Assembly: GCA_047617105.1 (NCBI GenBank)
Contig: JBLGCB010000149.1
Span: 1 to 13,249 of the forward strand
Source: JABSOG01 sp047617105
GTDB lineage: Bacteria > Pseudomonadota > Gammaproteobacteria > Enterobacterales > Alteromonadaceae
Reading direction: 5' to 3'
DNA: 13,249 bases
Position numbers and translations under genes: made by a program. This document shows positions 1 through 8,003 of this stretch, one piece after another (the first letter of the stretch is position 1; each line of letters begins with the position of its first letter). Below the pieces are notes generated by a model. It ran no database searches. It saw only the letters and a list, made by a program, of their open reading frames with translations, and was not told the origin of the DNA.

Positions 1-76
1 GGCTGCTTTGGGCGTGGGCTGTTGGGATAAAGGTCACTGCGCTAATGGCAGCGATTAAGGTTAATGTATGTTTCAT
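1..76 (-). CDS. Start of an unknown exported protein (partial)
   Basis: Only the first 25 codons are in the window; the gene runs off the left edge. The start ATG (76-74) is preceded by a clear AAGGAG ribosome binding site six to seven bases upstream. The residues read MKHTLTLIAAISAVTFIPTA followed by HAQSS. This is a typical Sec signal peptide: Lys at position 2, a hydrophobic core and an A-H-A cleavage site. The protein is therefore exported to the periplasm or beyond. It lies immediately downstream of the TonB-dependent receptor on the same strand, separated only by a hairpin terminator. It may work with the receptor, but its family cannot be told from this stretch. There is almost no room for a separate promoter between the hairpin and the start. 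Confidence 0.75.
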   Translation of the reverse strand, partial: MKHTLTLIAAISAVTFIPTAHAQSS

Positions 77-97
77 GAAAAATGACTCCTTTGCTCA

Positions 98-130
98 TAA
101 AAAAAGCCCGCTATTAAAAATAGCGGGCTT
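98..130 (-). terminator. Rho-independent terminator after the TonB-dependent receptor
   Basis: A perfect 10-base-pair stem (104-113 with 121-130, AAGCCCGCTA pairing with TAGCGGGCTT) encloses a 7-base loop. Read on the minus strand it is followed by a run of T. It lies 28 bases beyond the receptor stop codon, so it fits termination of that transcript. The next minus-strand gene starts only about 22 bases further on, so the hairpin may act as a partial terminator that lowers downstream expression. Confidence 0.85.
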
Positions 131-157
131 CGATCACTTTAGCTTAGTACTAAGTGA

Positions 158-3043
158 TTAGAACTTAGCTGATAAGCCCAAAGATAAATGACGACCTTGA
201 GTAGCATATGTACGTGGGTCAGTATTATCGTTGAAGCCACTTGCTAGGTACGGAGGATCTTCATCAAAGATGTTATCAACACCAAATGAAACGCTATACT
301 TGTCTAAGAAGTAAGTGAATCGAATGTCTTGAATAACCATTGAACCAACATCGCGGTATACACCGAAAGAGGTAGTGTCTTCCTGTTCAGTTCTGAATGA
401 AGCATTAACTGGATCCCAAACACCAGCAGCATCAATCCCGCCAGTACCCACTTTCTCTTCTACATCACCGATGTAACGAAGAGTATAACTTGCAGACCAA
501 TCGTCGTTAAACAAACCGATGTTTAAGTTGGTTTTGTATTTAGGGAAGTTACCATCACCAGATGAGTTATCCCAGTATGAACCAGCATGTGGAACGATGC
601 TGCCATCGGCCATGTGCTTATCATAGGTTGCATAGTAAGTCATATCAACGTTGATTTTCAACAGACCAAGACCAGTTTCCATGTTATAACGTGCGTTGAA
701 GTCATAACCTGAAGAATCTACACCACCAACGTTAGTATTACGGTCATCGATGTCGCTTGAGTTACCATATAATGGGCTAGTAGGTCCGTGACGAACGATC
801 TTGTCACAGTACAAACCAGTTTCACGACATTTATCAAGAATAAGCTGCTCACCAATGGTAGAGATAGCATTCGTTAATTCGATATCCCAGTAATCGACTG
901 TGAACTCAAGGTTTTCAACAAAGCTTGGGTTGTATACTACACCGATAGTGAAAGTATCCGCTTCTTCAGCTTCTAGGTTAGTGTTACCACCACGAGTTGA
1001 AGATAACTGGGCACCAATTGGCTCAAAACCAGCTGCTGGTACGCCATCGGCGATACAAGTAGGAGTAGGGTTAGTAGCACATCTATCTTCAACTGTTGGG
1101 CTGTTGGCTGATTGACCAGCAAACAAATCAGAAGTAGAAGGTGCACGGAAAGCCGTTGAAACAGTACCACGAATCAACAAGTCTTCAGTAGGTTTCCATT
1201 TCAAACCAAATTTGTAGTTAGTGTCATCACCGAAAGTATCGTAGTCAGAGTAACGAACTGCGATATCGATATCCAAAGCTTCTGCACCAACAACGCCAGC
1301 AAGAAGAGGGATAGTCGTTTCAGCAAAAAGTTCGTCTACTTCATATCCACCAGAGGTAGATAAACGGCTGCTACCAGAGGTAATACCAAGGGCAATCAAA
1401 GCATCCGGAGAATCAGAACCAGTTTCTTTACGATGCTCGATACCAACAGCCAAACCTACAGTACCAGCTGGTAAATCGAACAAGTCACCAAAGACTGAAC
1501 CAGAGATGATTTGCTGTTCGTTTTCACCAGTATCATGTGCTTCGAAGCTGATGTAATCTAACATTTCTTGAGTGATTTGAGTGTCAGTACCTGGAACACC
1601 AAAGATGTTTAAAGGCACACAACCTGCGACAACAGCATCAGGTGTACCACAAAGGATGCTACCATCAGTATCAGCGAATGAAGCACCAGTAGCAAGCTCT
1701 ACTTTTTCAAAGTTTACGCCACCAGCACGGTTGATAGTAGATTGGTTTTTGCCGAAGATATAAGAAACTTCATAGCCCCAATCAGTACCAAACAAATCAC
1801 CTTCCATGCCGAATACAGCACGAGTGTTATGCAAAGTGTAAGTGTTATCACGACCACCAGTCTCAACAACACGACGACGCCAATCAGAAATCTGAACTGC
1901 GCTACCACCTACTTGTGGTCCCTGAGTCATGTTGTAGTAGTTGTCAGCAGTATAAGGTGCGTCCCAACCAAAGAATGCCAAAGGTGCCAATGGAATCGGC
2001 GCCAATTTGGTTTTTGCAGTACGGTTAGTGTATGAAATTTCAGTGAAGAAATTCATTGAATCGTTTAACTCGTAGTTACCGCTAACGAATACACCGTAAC
2101 GCTCATTTGGCGTTAAGTGGTAGTTGGCAGGAGCATAGTTATATTGGTCAACAGAACCGTCTCTACAAACCCAACCAGCAGAACGATGATCAGATGGATC
2201 TGATTGACCCGGGCCGCTACCAGCACCGTGAGTTGCAGAACCACAACCGTCACCTAGAGAGTCTTCGAACAAGTTAGTCCATGGTGGAGCAGAAGAACCA
2301 CCTTTAGACTTCTCGCCCATAATGTCCATGTCTACTTCAAATGCAGACCAGTCTCTGTCACCAGCCCACTGAGCTTTTTGCTGTGAGTAGAAAGCACTGG
2401 CAAGTACTGCGCCTTTATCTGTTGAAGTACCAACAACAAAATCAAGAGTCTTAGTTGAACCGTCACCACTGTGAGTAGATTGGTCATAGCTGATGTTGAA
2501 TTCTGCACCATCGAAGTCTTGACGAGTGATGATGTTCACAACACCACCAATAGCGTCAGAACCGTAGATAGCTGATGCGCCATCTTTAAGGATTTCAACA
2601 CGTTGGATGATTGCTGTAGGAATGTTACCAACATCAACTGAGTTATCAGCACCAGTACCTGAAGCAACGATACGACGACCGTTTAACAGAACCAATGTAT
2701 ACTGTGAACCCAAACCACGAAGTGAGATGCGAACTTCACCAGCACCACCGTTGTTGATTGATGTATTTGTTGCTGCACCGGCTACCGCTGGGATTTCCTG
2801 AAGAAGGTCACCTACGTTGTCGATACCTGAGATTTTGATGTCTTGTGCAGTCAGGACCTGTACCGGGTTGGCACCTTCCATTTCTGTACGTTTGATACGT
2901 GAGCCAGTTACCTGTACACGTTCTACTTTTGCTTCGTCACCCTCAGCTGCAAAAGCAGCAGGTGCTGCGATGGCCGCTGAAGCCGTTGCGCCAAGCACGA
3001 GTGCAAGACGAACCGCGCTTGCGGTTTTGCTATTGTTAAACAT
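158..3043 (-). CDS. TonB-dependent outer-membrane receptor
   Basis: This 961-residue protein imports an unidentified ligand through the outer membrane using TonB-ExbBD energy. Residues 1-32 form a signal peptide ending A-F-A before AEGDEAK. A possible TonB box (VERVQVTG, about 40-47) comes next. The plug domain covers about 50-175 and shows NPVQVLTAQDI, the LLNGRRI segment and the closing RVEILKDGASAIYGSDAIGG, all standard for the family. The rest is a 22-strand-type barrel ending in Phe (GLSAKF). Several predicted loops hold paired cysteines (for example DGCG...WVC near 267-295, LCGT...GCVP, DRCA...PTC, DKCRETGLYC), which suggests loop disulfides. The start is supported by GGGGATAG upstream of the ATG. 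The length and VTGSRIKR motif match the large receptors abundant in Alteromonadales, often for peptides or carbohydrates. The substrate cannot be assigned, and no siderophore gene is nearby. Confidence 0.93.
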   Translation of the reverse strand: MFNNSKTASAVRLALVLGATASAAIAAPAAFAAEGDEAKVERVQVTGSRIKRTEMEGANPVQVLTAQDIKISGIDNVGDLLQEIPAVAGAATNTSINNGGAGEVRISLRGLGSQYTLVLLNGRRIVASGTGADNSVDVGNIPTAIIQRVEILKDGASAIYGSDAIGGVVNIITRQDFDGAEFNISYDQSTHSGDGSTKTLDFVVGTSTDKGAVLASAFYSQQKAQWAGDRDWSAFEVDMDIMGEKSKGGSSAPPWTNLFEDSLGDGCGSATHGAGSGPGQSDPSDHRSAGWVCRDGSVDQYNYAPANYHLTPNERYGVFVSGNYELNDSMNFFTEISYTNRTAKTKLAPIPLAPLAFFGWDAPYTADNYYNMTQGPQVGGSAVQISDWRRRVVETGGRDNTYTLHNTRAVFGMEGDLFGTDWGYEVSYIFGKNQSTINRAGGVNFEKVELATGASFADTDGSILCGTPDAVVAGCVPLNIFGVPGTDTQITQEMLDYISFEAHDTGENEQQIISGSVFGDLFDLPAGTVGLAVGIEHRKETGSDSPDALIALGITSGSSRLSTSGGYEVDELFAETTIPLLAGVVGAEALDIDIAVRYSDYDTFGDDTNYKFGLKWKPTEDLLIRGTVSTAFRAPSTSDLFAGQSANSPTVEDRCATNPTPTCIADGVPAAGFEPIGAQLSSTRGGNTNLEAEEADTFTIGVVYNPSFVENLEFTVDYWDIELTNAISTIGEQLILDKCRETGLYCDKIVRHGPTSPLYGNSSDIDDRNTNVGGVDSSGYDFNARYNMETGLGLLKINVDMTYYATYDKHMADGSIVPHAGSYWDNSSGDGNFPKYKTNLNIGLFNDDWSASYTLRYIGDVEEKVGTGGIDAAGVWDPVNASFRTEQEDTTSFGVYRDVGSMVIQDIRFTYFLDKYSVSFGVDNIFDEDPPYLASGFNDNTDPRTYATQGRHLSLGLSAKF

Positions 3044-3647
3044 TTTTCTATCCCCAGATCACTTTGCGTGATTCTATATAGTTTCAGTTTTACTGTTTTA
3101 TATTAATAAAGTAATTACGAGTCTTTTTTACGACTTCTAATTTTGGACGAAAGCATAATACATTCCCCTGCCGTTGCACAGAGGTTATTCCATTGAATTG
3201 CAATTTTATTTCCTTATCTAACCCAATTTTCGCTCCGTCTAGCATCGGATGGCGTCATTCAACGTGTTGGGAAACCCACCTATCCGGACGTCAATTATGA
3301 CACCAAAATTTGACGATTTCTAATTTTTATTGTTTAAAATGGCAAAAAAAGCCAAATTTTGCGGTAATTCGGTCGTTTTTTGCGCGAATCAATCATTGCA
3401 GATCCAGACAAAAGCCCCGTTATTGTTGCAGTTACAACCAGTTATTTTGATCGTCAAATTAAATGATCATTTATTTCAATGATTGCTTAATTTTACGGTA
3501 GCTATGGCCTGATCTGTTGCGAATTTCCGTTTATTTTTGTTTTTGTTGCTTAAACAGAGGCTAACATATTGGTTACAGCTGATGAAGGTGATGATCCATG
3601 TGCTAATAATTATCAGACCTGTAATGTTATTGTAACGTTAATGCAAC
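3044..3647. other. 604-base intergenic region upstream of the receptor
   Basis: No convincing gene is present. The stretch must hold the receptor promoter (minus strand) and the 3' end of the MATE transcript. A-T-rich sequence near 3070-3110 includes a TATATAGA that could be a -10 box, but no good -35 partner is seen. Around 3246-3292 several short complementary segments cluster: CGGAT 246-250 with ATCCG 282-286, GGCGTC 251-256 with GACGTC 287-292, and TGGG-AAA-CCCA in the middle (offsets from 3000). These could be alternative pairings of an RNA leader. No strong terminator for the MATE gene was found. Confidence 0.5.
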
Positions 3648-5102
3648 TTAATTTCTCTGTTGCGCCGAATTTAGCCATAGCTGAGTTTTCTTGTTCATCA
3701 GGATATAAAAGCGGCTGGTGAGCATGATTGCCGCGATAAACAGCCCGAATACCATGGCTATCCAGTAACCTTTAACACCATAGTCGAGCGTTTCGGCCAG
3801 CCAATAACCTAATGGAAAGGCGATAACCCAATAGGCAAAGATGCAGATCAGTAGCGGAATTTTGGTGTCTTTCATGCCTCGTAATGCCGCTATGGCGGCC
3901 ACCTGAGTGCCGTCTGCGAGCTGATAGAGTGCCGAAAAGAACAGCAATTGGCTAGCCACTACGATGACGGTTGGGTCTGTGCTATAGAGTTTTGCCAATA
4001 GGGTGGGGAAGCTAACTAAAAATATGGCATTGGCGAGCATGATGATTAATGCCATCATAATGCCAAGATAACCAGAGCTTTTCGCTTCAAGGGGGTTTTC
4101 GCGACCCATATGATAACCAACTCTGGCAGAAATGGCGATCGATAGCCCCAGTGGCATCATATAAGAGAAGGCAGAAATACTCATGGCGATTTGATGGCCA
4201 CTGATTTGATGGATCCCATAAGAACCAATCATCAGACCGACGCCGGCAAATAATCCCACTTCTAGACCAATGGATAATCCGATGGGCACGCCTAGGGTGA
4301 TGGTTTCTTTGATCACGGTGAAATCGGGTTTGTACCATTGACCGAATATATTGAGGTGATGATAGCGCCGGGTTTTGGCGGTATATAGTGCTAATGCGAT
4401 AAACATATATAAGTAGGTAAGCCCAGTTGCCCAGCCCAGACCAACTGCCCCCATGGCCTCAATACCCAGGCCGCCATACATAAACCAATAGTTTAAAACC
4501 ACATTTAACGGCAATGCAGAGACTGCGACCACCATGATGGCTTTGGTAGAAAATAGTCCTTCATTGGCAAAGCGCAGTGCTAAGAAGAGGTGTAACCCGG
4601 GCATTCCCCACGAAAGTGCTTCTAAATACCCTTGCGTGATCGGAATAACAGTGCTGTCGAGGCCAATAAGGTGTAACACCGGTTCTAAACTACGTAGAAT
4701 GAAGAAACTGGGGATGACCAGTAATAATGCTAAAAACATCCCGTTTTGGAATATGGCCGGTATTTTTTGCCATTGTTGTTGGCCATTGAGTTGCGCAACC
4801 ATTGGATTTAGCGCCAGCAGAATGCCAATAATAAACACTATCACGGGGTTAAATAAATTGGTGCCGACAGCGATGGCGGCCAATGACGTGGCACTATGGT
4901 GCCCGGCCATGATGGCGTCAATGACGCCCATACCTGCCTGAGCCATCTGAGAAATAATCGCCGGAATGGCCAGTGATACGATGGCACGAGTTTCTGTTTG
5001 GTGGCGGGCAAAACGGTGGGTTTTGTTTTGATTCTTATGCAAGGCTGTTCTCAATGGTTTGTAGGCGGAGGATTTATCCCCGCAGAGCTGCTTAGGAGCC
5101 AT
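3648..5102 (-). CDS. MATE family multidrug efflux transporter (NorM type)
   Basis: From the ATG at 5102 the product is 484 residues, an inner-membrane antiporter that exports cationic drugs or metabolites in exchange for Na+ or H+. Two MatE halves, about 12 membrane segments, are visible. The first segment holds SQMAQAGMGVIDAIMAG, whose Asp (about 62) matches the cation-coordinating Asp36 of Vibrio cholerae NorM. The second half holds QLADGTQVAAIAALRGMKDT, the conserved Asp/Arg region around NorM Asp371. The frame is open for 42 more codons upstream, to 5228, but those codons run through a palindromic repeat (5183-5211) and resemble no MATE N-terminus, so I reject that start. Even from 5102 the leader of about 43 residues before LAIPAI is longer than usual, and no strong ribosome binding site stands before it. 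The exact start is therefore uncertain. Confidence 0.9.
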   Translation of the reverse strand: MAPKQLCGDKSSAYKPLRTALHKNQNKTHRFARHQTETRAIVSLAIPAIISQMAQAGMGVIDAIMAGHHSATSLAAIAVGTNLFNPVIVFIIGILLALNPMVAQLNGQQQWQKIPAIFQNGMFLALLLVIPSFFILRSLEPVLHLIGLDSTVIPITQGYLEALSWGMPGLHLFLALRFANEGLFSTKAIMVVAVSALPLNVVLNYWFMYGGLGIEAMGAVGLGWATGLTYLYMFIALALYTAKTRRYHHLNIFGQWYKPDFTVIKETITLGVPIGLSIGLEVGLFAGVGLMIGSYGIHQISGHQIAMSISAFSYMMPLGLSIAISARVGYHMGRENPLEAKSSGYLGIMMALIIMLANAIFLVSFPTLLAKLYSTDPTVIVVASQLLFFSALYQLADGTQVAAIAALRGMKDTKIPLLICIFAYWVIAFPLGYWLAETLDYGVKGYWIAMVFGLFIAAIMLTSRFYILMNKKTQLWLNSAQQRN

Positions 5103-5182
5103 AATCAAATAACATCCGAATCTAAGCTGGAAGGCGTGAACTGTGGTATATACCAGTGAGAAAGGTCTACCTATGTCTGCAA

Positions 5183-5211
5183 GGTCACGCGTGGGCACAA
5201 AAAGCGTGACC
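5183..5211. repeat. Short palindromic repeat between the DUF523 and MATE genes
   Basis: GGTCACGC (5183-5190) and GCGTGACC (5204-5211) form a perfect 8-base-pair stem around a 13-base loop that contains GTGGGCAC. The GC-rich stem lies in the 159-base gap between DUF523 and the chosen MATE start. It has the look of a dispersed REP-like palindrome, although only one copy is in this window. No T-run follows, so it is not an ordinary terminator. Confidence 0.55.
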
Positions 5212-5261
5212 ACCCTAAGCCATTCCATAGCAAGTTTCGGGTTTTATTTAATTATCATTCC

Positions 5262-5762
5262 TTAGGTTAGCTGGTGTAAATAACTTGCGATCTGGTCAAG
5301 GGTTTGTTCTGAAAAAACAGCGATACCGTTTTCTCTTAGCAATTGGCAAGTGACCCCAACGCCAGTGATTTTTACCCCGCTAAAAGTACCATCATAAATT
5401 TGGTCACTACCGCAAGAGGGGCTGAATTGTTTGAGGACTGCAATCTTAATCTGATGCAAGCGGCATAAGTGTAACGCGATTGCAGCACCTTTATCAAAAG
5501 CATCGCTGACATTTTGGCCGTCGATGGTGATCACTTGGCGTTTTTGTAGATTGGGCGTATCGCCACTTAGCCGTTGTATTTCAGCCGCCGGACGTGGTAT
5601 TGGTAAACCACCAGAGACTTCTGGACAAACGCTAATCAAGCGGCCTTCATTGCGCCATTGTTCTATTAAGAGGTGATTAACCGGTTTACTACGCCCATCA
5701 TATCTGACTGGGTCGCCTAACAGGCAGCTGCTGATAAGAATTTTTTGCAAAGGATCCATCAT
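5262..5762 (-). CDS. DUF523 family protein
   Basis: The product is 166 residues from the ATG at 5762. It carries the hallmarks of DUF523, a small cytoplasmic family of unknown biochemical function: ISSCLLGDPVRYDG at the N-terminus, CPEVSGGLPIPRPAAEI in the first half, then VLKQFSPSCGSDQIYDGTFSG and GVGVTCQLLRENGIAVFSE. The conserved cysteines (SSCLLG, VCPEV, SPSCG) are all present, which suggests metal or cluster binding, but this is inference. The open frame extends to 5798 through a palindromic repeat that lies outside the family alignment. I place the start at 5762, with GGGAT about 9 bases upstream; the adjacent ATG at 5759 is equally possible. It lies between dsbA and the MATE gene on the same strand. 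Confidence 0.88.
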   Translation of the reverse strand: MMDPLQKILISSCLLGDPVRYDGRSKPVNHLLIEQWRNEGRLISVCPEVSGGLPIPRPAAEIQRLSGDTPNLQKRQVITIDGQNVSDAFDKGAAIALHLCRLHQIKIAVLKQFSPSCGSDQIYDGTFSGVKITGVGVTCQLLRENGIAVFSEQTLDQIASYLHQLT

Positions 5763-5782
5763 TAAATAATATCCCAATGTAG
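5757..5782 (-). repeat. Leader sequence shared with the MATE gene start (copy A)
   Basis: About 26 bases running into the DUF523 start codons match the bases around the MATE start (about 5097-5122, same strand) at about 21 positions by eye. The core reads GGATATTATTTAATGATGG here and GGATGTTATTTGATTATGG at the MATE gene. The two products are unrelated, so this looks like the tail of a dispersed repeat that now forms the translation start of both genes. Confidence 0.5.
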
Positions 5783-5803
5783 GGTGCGTCATCCGCACCC
5801 TAC
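5779..5803. repeat. Palindromic repeat upstream of DUF523
   Basis: GTAGGGTGCG (5779-5788) and CGCACCCTAC (5794-5803) form a perfect 10-base-pair stem with a 5-base loop. There is no T-run, so it is more like a REP-type palindrome than a terminator. It lies 16 bases before the DUF523 start codon on the minus strand, and only 17 bases from the larger repeat at 5821-5961. In a read-through srkA-dsbA transcript it would fold just before the DUF523 ribosome binding site. Confidence 0.7.
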
Positions 5804-5820
5804 CTATAACAAATTTAACC

Positions 5821-5961
5821 GTAACTGTTCAGCGTGCTTAGATTTCGCTTCAGAACAAGGCATTGTCGCACGGAAAATAGGCGCATATAGGTCATATGTA
5901 ACTGTTTGAGTACGACAATAACGCCGTTATGGGGCGAAAGATGAGTGCGCTGAATAGTTAC
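5821..5961. repeat. MITE-like repeat, copy 1 (full length, 141 bases)
   Basis: The ends are inverted: GTAACTGTTCAGCGTGCT on the left and the complement of GTAACTATTCAGCGCACT on the right. The similarity runs about 28 bases inward (22 of 28 by eye). Further inward ATTGTCG(C/T)AC and CATAT/ATATG also mirror each other, so the whole unit could fold into one long imperfect hairpin. It encodes nothing. It is about 85% identical by eye to 9073-9211. ATTTAA stands on both sides (5813-5818 and 5962-5967), possibly a target duplication. It begins 2 bases after the dsbA stop on the minus strand and may serve as the dsbA transcript end. Confidence 0.85.
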
Positions 5962-5963
5962 AT

Positions 5964-6602
5964 TTAATCTTTGCTGAGCAAAAACTGAACCAATGCATTG
6001 TAATCTTCTAATGAGCGTAATTCTTTACTCAGAATTTTGTACTTGTCGTTAACAACAAACATTGGCACACCTGTTAAAGCGCGTTTGGCAGACAGGGTAT
6101 CTTGGGCTTTTTTCATTTGGTTGGCGGCACCTTTTACACCAAAGCTTTTCATCGCGCTGTCAAACTGTTTACCATCAATACCGTTGGCAACAAAGAGTTT
6201 ACGGATATCCGCTTCGCCAGTGAAGGTTTGTTTTTGAGTATGGATATGCTCAAAAATGGCTTTAACCATTTTATGACCAACTTTAAGTTTTTGCGCTGTG
6301 ACCATCGCGCGGGTCAGGGCGTGTTGGGTTTCAGGAGAAGCAGCACGTAAGAAATCAACATGGCTTTTCTTAAAGGTGACGTTTTCTGGTAGGTTGTGTT
6401 CGATGCCTTCGGCAATAAATTCGAACTTAAAACAATGGGGGCAATAAAAAGAGAAAAACTCAGTGATATTGGGTTTGCTGCTGGCGGTTTGACCGATGAC
6501 TTCGTAATGTTTGCCTTCTTCAAACAACAGTACATTGGCTTGTGCACTAAAGAACAAAGCGCTGAGCATTAGGACGGCAAAGGATTGGGCGATTTTTTTC
6601 AT
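5964..6602 (-). CDS. dsbA: Thiol:disulfide interchange protein DsbA
   Basis: This 212-residue periplasmic oxidase donates disulfide bonds to exported proteins and is reoxidised by DsbB. A signal peptide covers residues 1-22 (MKKIAQSFAV... ending SAQA). The mature part has the thioredoxin fold with an inserted helical domain. The active site is C54-P-H-C57, the DsbA-type dipeptide, within EFFSFYCPHCFKFE, and the cis-proline loop T-G-V-P lies at 177-180. The open frame extends 30 codons further upstream (to 6692), but only the ATG at 6602 gives a proper signal peptide and has GGAAAA upstream. It follows srkA on the same strand after 217 bases, the same order as yihE-dsbA in Escherichia coli. 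Its stop codon lies in an ATTTAA that may be one half of a target duplication of the adjacent repeat. Confidence 0.96.
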   Translation of the reverse strand: MKKIAQSFAVLMLSALFFSAQANVLLFEEGKHYEVIGQTASSKPNITEFFSFYCPHCFKFEFIAEGIEHNLPENVTFKKSHVDFLRAASPETQHALTRAMVTAQKLKVGHKMVKAIFEHIHTQKQTFTGEADIRKLFVANGIDGKQFDSAMKSFGVKGAANQMKKAQDTLSAKRALTGVPMFVVNDKYKILSKELRSLEDYNALVQFLLSKD

Positions 6603-6819
6603 GATAGTTTTCCGGTTAATAATTGTGACGGTTGCGCGGTAGAGTACCACAAGGTTAAAAAGATTTGCTATTGTCGTCGAGCATTTTAGCAAGGTTAAAT
6701 GGTTTAAAAATGTAACTGGGTTTTATAATTACCTTTAACCCTGCTTTGGTGTGAGCATTACAGGGTTAAGATAGGCTCAGGATAGCCTTAGCAGCATGAA
6801 TGCTGGCTGAATGTTAAGG

Positions 6820-7794
6820 TTAAGGCTTTAAACTTAACGCTGGTTCATTTAGCACGGCGAGTTGTTCTTTTAATGCCAGAATTTGTTGCTCCCAGTATTT
6901 GTCTTCGCCGAACCAAGAAAAGTTGCGCGGAAAAGCCGGGTCTTCCCAACGCTTGGCCAACCATGCCATATAGTTGATCATACGCATGGCACGCAAAGGT
7001 TCGATTAACTTGAACTGGTTCTGGTCAAATTCGCGAAATTCTTCATATCCGCTAATTAAGGTATCAAGCTGTATCAATTGGTTGTTGCGATCGCCTGAAA
7101 TCATCATCCATAAGTCCTGAATCGCCGGTCCCATTCTACTATCATCGAGATCGACAAAATGCGGTGCACCATCGCGCCACAAGATGTTACCCGGGTGGCA
7201 ATCGCCGTGTAGGCGAATTTCGTCGGTATTGAAAAATTGCTGTTGTGCTTTGTCAATTACAAAATCAAGGATAGGATTAAAGGCACTGGTCAAAGAGTCT
7301 GGTACAAAGCCGCTTTGTTTAATCGTTGCACCTGCCTGATGAAGGTATTCATCGGTGGTGATGGTGGGCCGATGGACAAAGGGTTTGGCCTGGCCGATGA
7401 GGTGAATGCGGGCAATAAAACGGCCCATCCATTCGAGGTGGTCAAGGTTGTCGACCTCAAATATGCGCCCGCCCACAGAGGGAAACAGCGCAAACCAGTA
7501 CTCTTGATGCTCAAACAGGGATTGACCGTTGATCACCATCGGGGCCACCAGTGGTACTTCGGCGTGATCTAATTCGAGGGCATACTCATGCTCTTCAAGA
7601 ATTTGTGCTTTGGTCCAACGTTGCGGGCGATAAAATTTGACCACATAACGAAGTTTGTCTTCGGCAATAAATTGATAAACGCGGTTTTCGTAGCTGTTTA
7701 GCGGTAATAAGCCGGATTCAACATAAATACCAAGACTTTCGATGGCATCAAGGATTAGATCTGGACTCAAATCGGTAAAGGAAAAGCGGCTCAT
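6820..7794 (-). CDS. srkA: Stress response kinase A (YihE/RdoA family)
   Basis: This is a 324-residue cytoplasmic Ser/Thr protein kinase, close in length to the 328 residues of E. coli SrkA (YihE), which counters stress-induced death and is linked to the Cpx envelope response. The sequence follows the family closely: LNSYENRVYQF, VVKFYRP with the likely ATP-binding Lys53, FALFPSVGGR, then LHGDCHPGNILWRDG with catalytic Asp198 and Asn203, and FVDLDD with metal-binding Asp215. Downstream come GPAIQDLWMM, IEPLRAMRMINYMAWL and RWEDPAFP. The ATG at 7794 fits the family alignment although no strong ribosome binding site precedes it. The 12-base palindrome ACTTATATAAGT lies at 7805-7816, just upstream. 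It probably forms an operon with dsbA, as in enterics, although the 217-base gap leaves room for a separate dsbA promoter. Confidence 0.95.
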   Translation of the reverse strand: MSRFSFTDLSPDLILDAIESLGIYVESGLLPLNSYENRVYQFIAEDKLRYVVKFYRPQRWTKAQILEEHEYALELDHAEVPLVAPMVINGQSLFEHQEYWFALFPSVGGRIFEVDNLDHLEWMGRFIARIHLIGQAKPFVHRPTITTDEYLHQAGATIKQSGFVPDSLTSAFNPILDFVIDKAQQQFFNTDEIRLHGDCHPGNILWRDGAPHFVDLDDSRMGPAIQDLWMMISGDRNNQLIQLDTLISGYEEFREFDQNQFKLIEPLRAMRMINYMAWLAKRWEDPAFPRNFSWFGEDKYWEQQILALKEQLAVLNEPALSLKP

Positions 7795-7863
7795 GATGAC
7801 AGTGACTTATATAAGTGATAAAAGTAAGTGGGCAGTTTAGAGGGTGGCAGCTTGTTGGGTCAA

Positions 7864-7928
7864 GTCATTCTTTAGCGCACCCATCTTTCACATCATAACG
7901 GCGTTATTTTCGTGCTCAAACAGTTACT
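7864..7928. repeat. MITE-like repeat, copy 3 (half length)
   Basis: This stretch matches the right half of copies 1 and 2 in reverse complement, including the conserved block around ATAACGGCGTTATT and the ACAGTTAC segment. It stops matching where the left half should begin (after about 7928). The outer end is degraded (GTCATTCTTTAGCGCAC instead of GTAACTATTCAGCGCAC). It is a decayed or truncated copy lying between the divergent srkA and the 122-residue gene. Confidence 0.75.
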
Positions 7929-8003
7929 AGGAATATAAGGTTTCTCTTCTTTGTATTGATTGACTACAATGTTTAGTTAAAGCAGCTATAAGTTCGGATA
8001 AAG

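Noticed and set aside
1714..2035. Open frames opposite or out of frame within the receptor gene
   Set aside because: They lack family resemblance and ribosome binding sites, and overlap a strongly supported receptor.
5103..5228. N-terminal extension of the MATE gene by 42 codons
   Set aside because: It translates a palindromic repeat and resembles no MATE N-terminus; the ATG at 5102 is nearer the usual protein length.
6603..6692. Earlier ATG for dsbA
   Set aside because: It would bury the clear signal peptide 30 residues inside the protein; MKKIAQSF at 6602 has a ribosome binding site.
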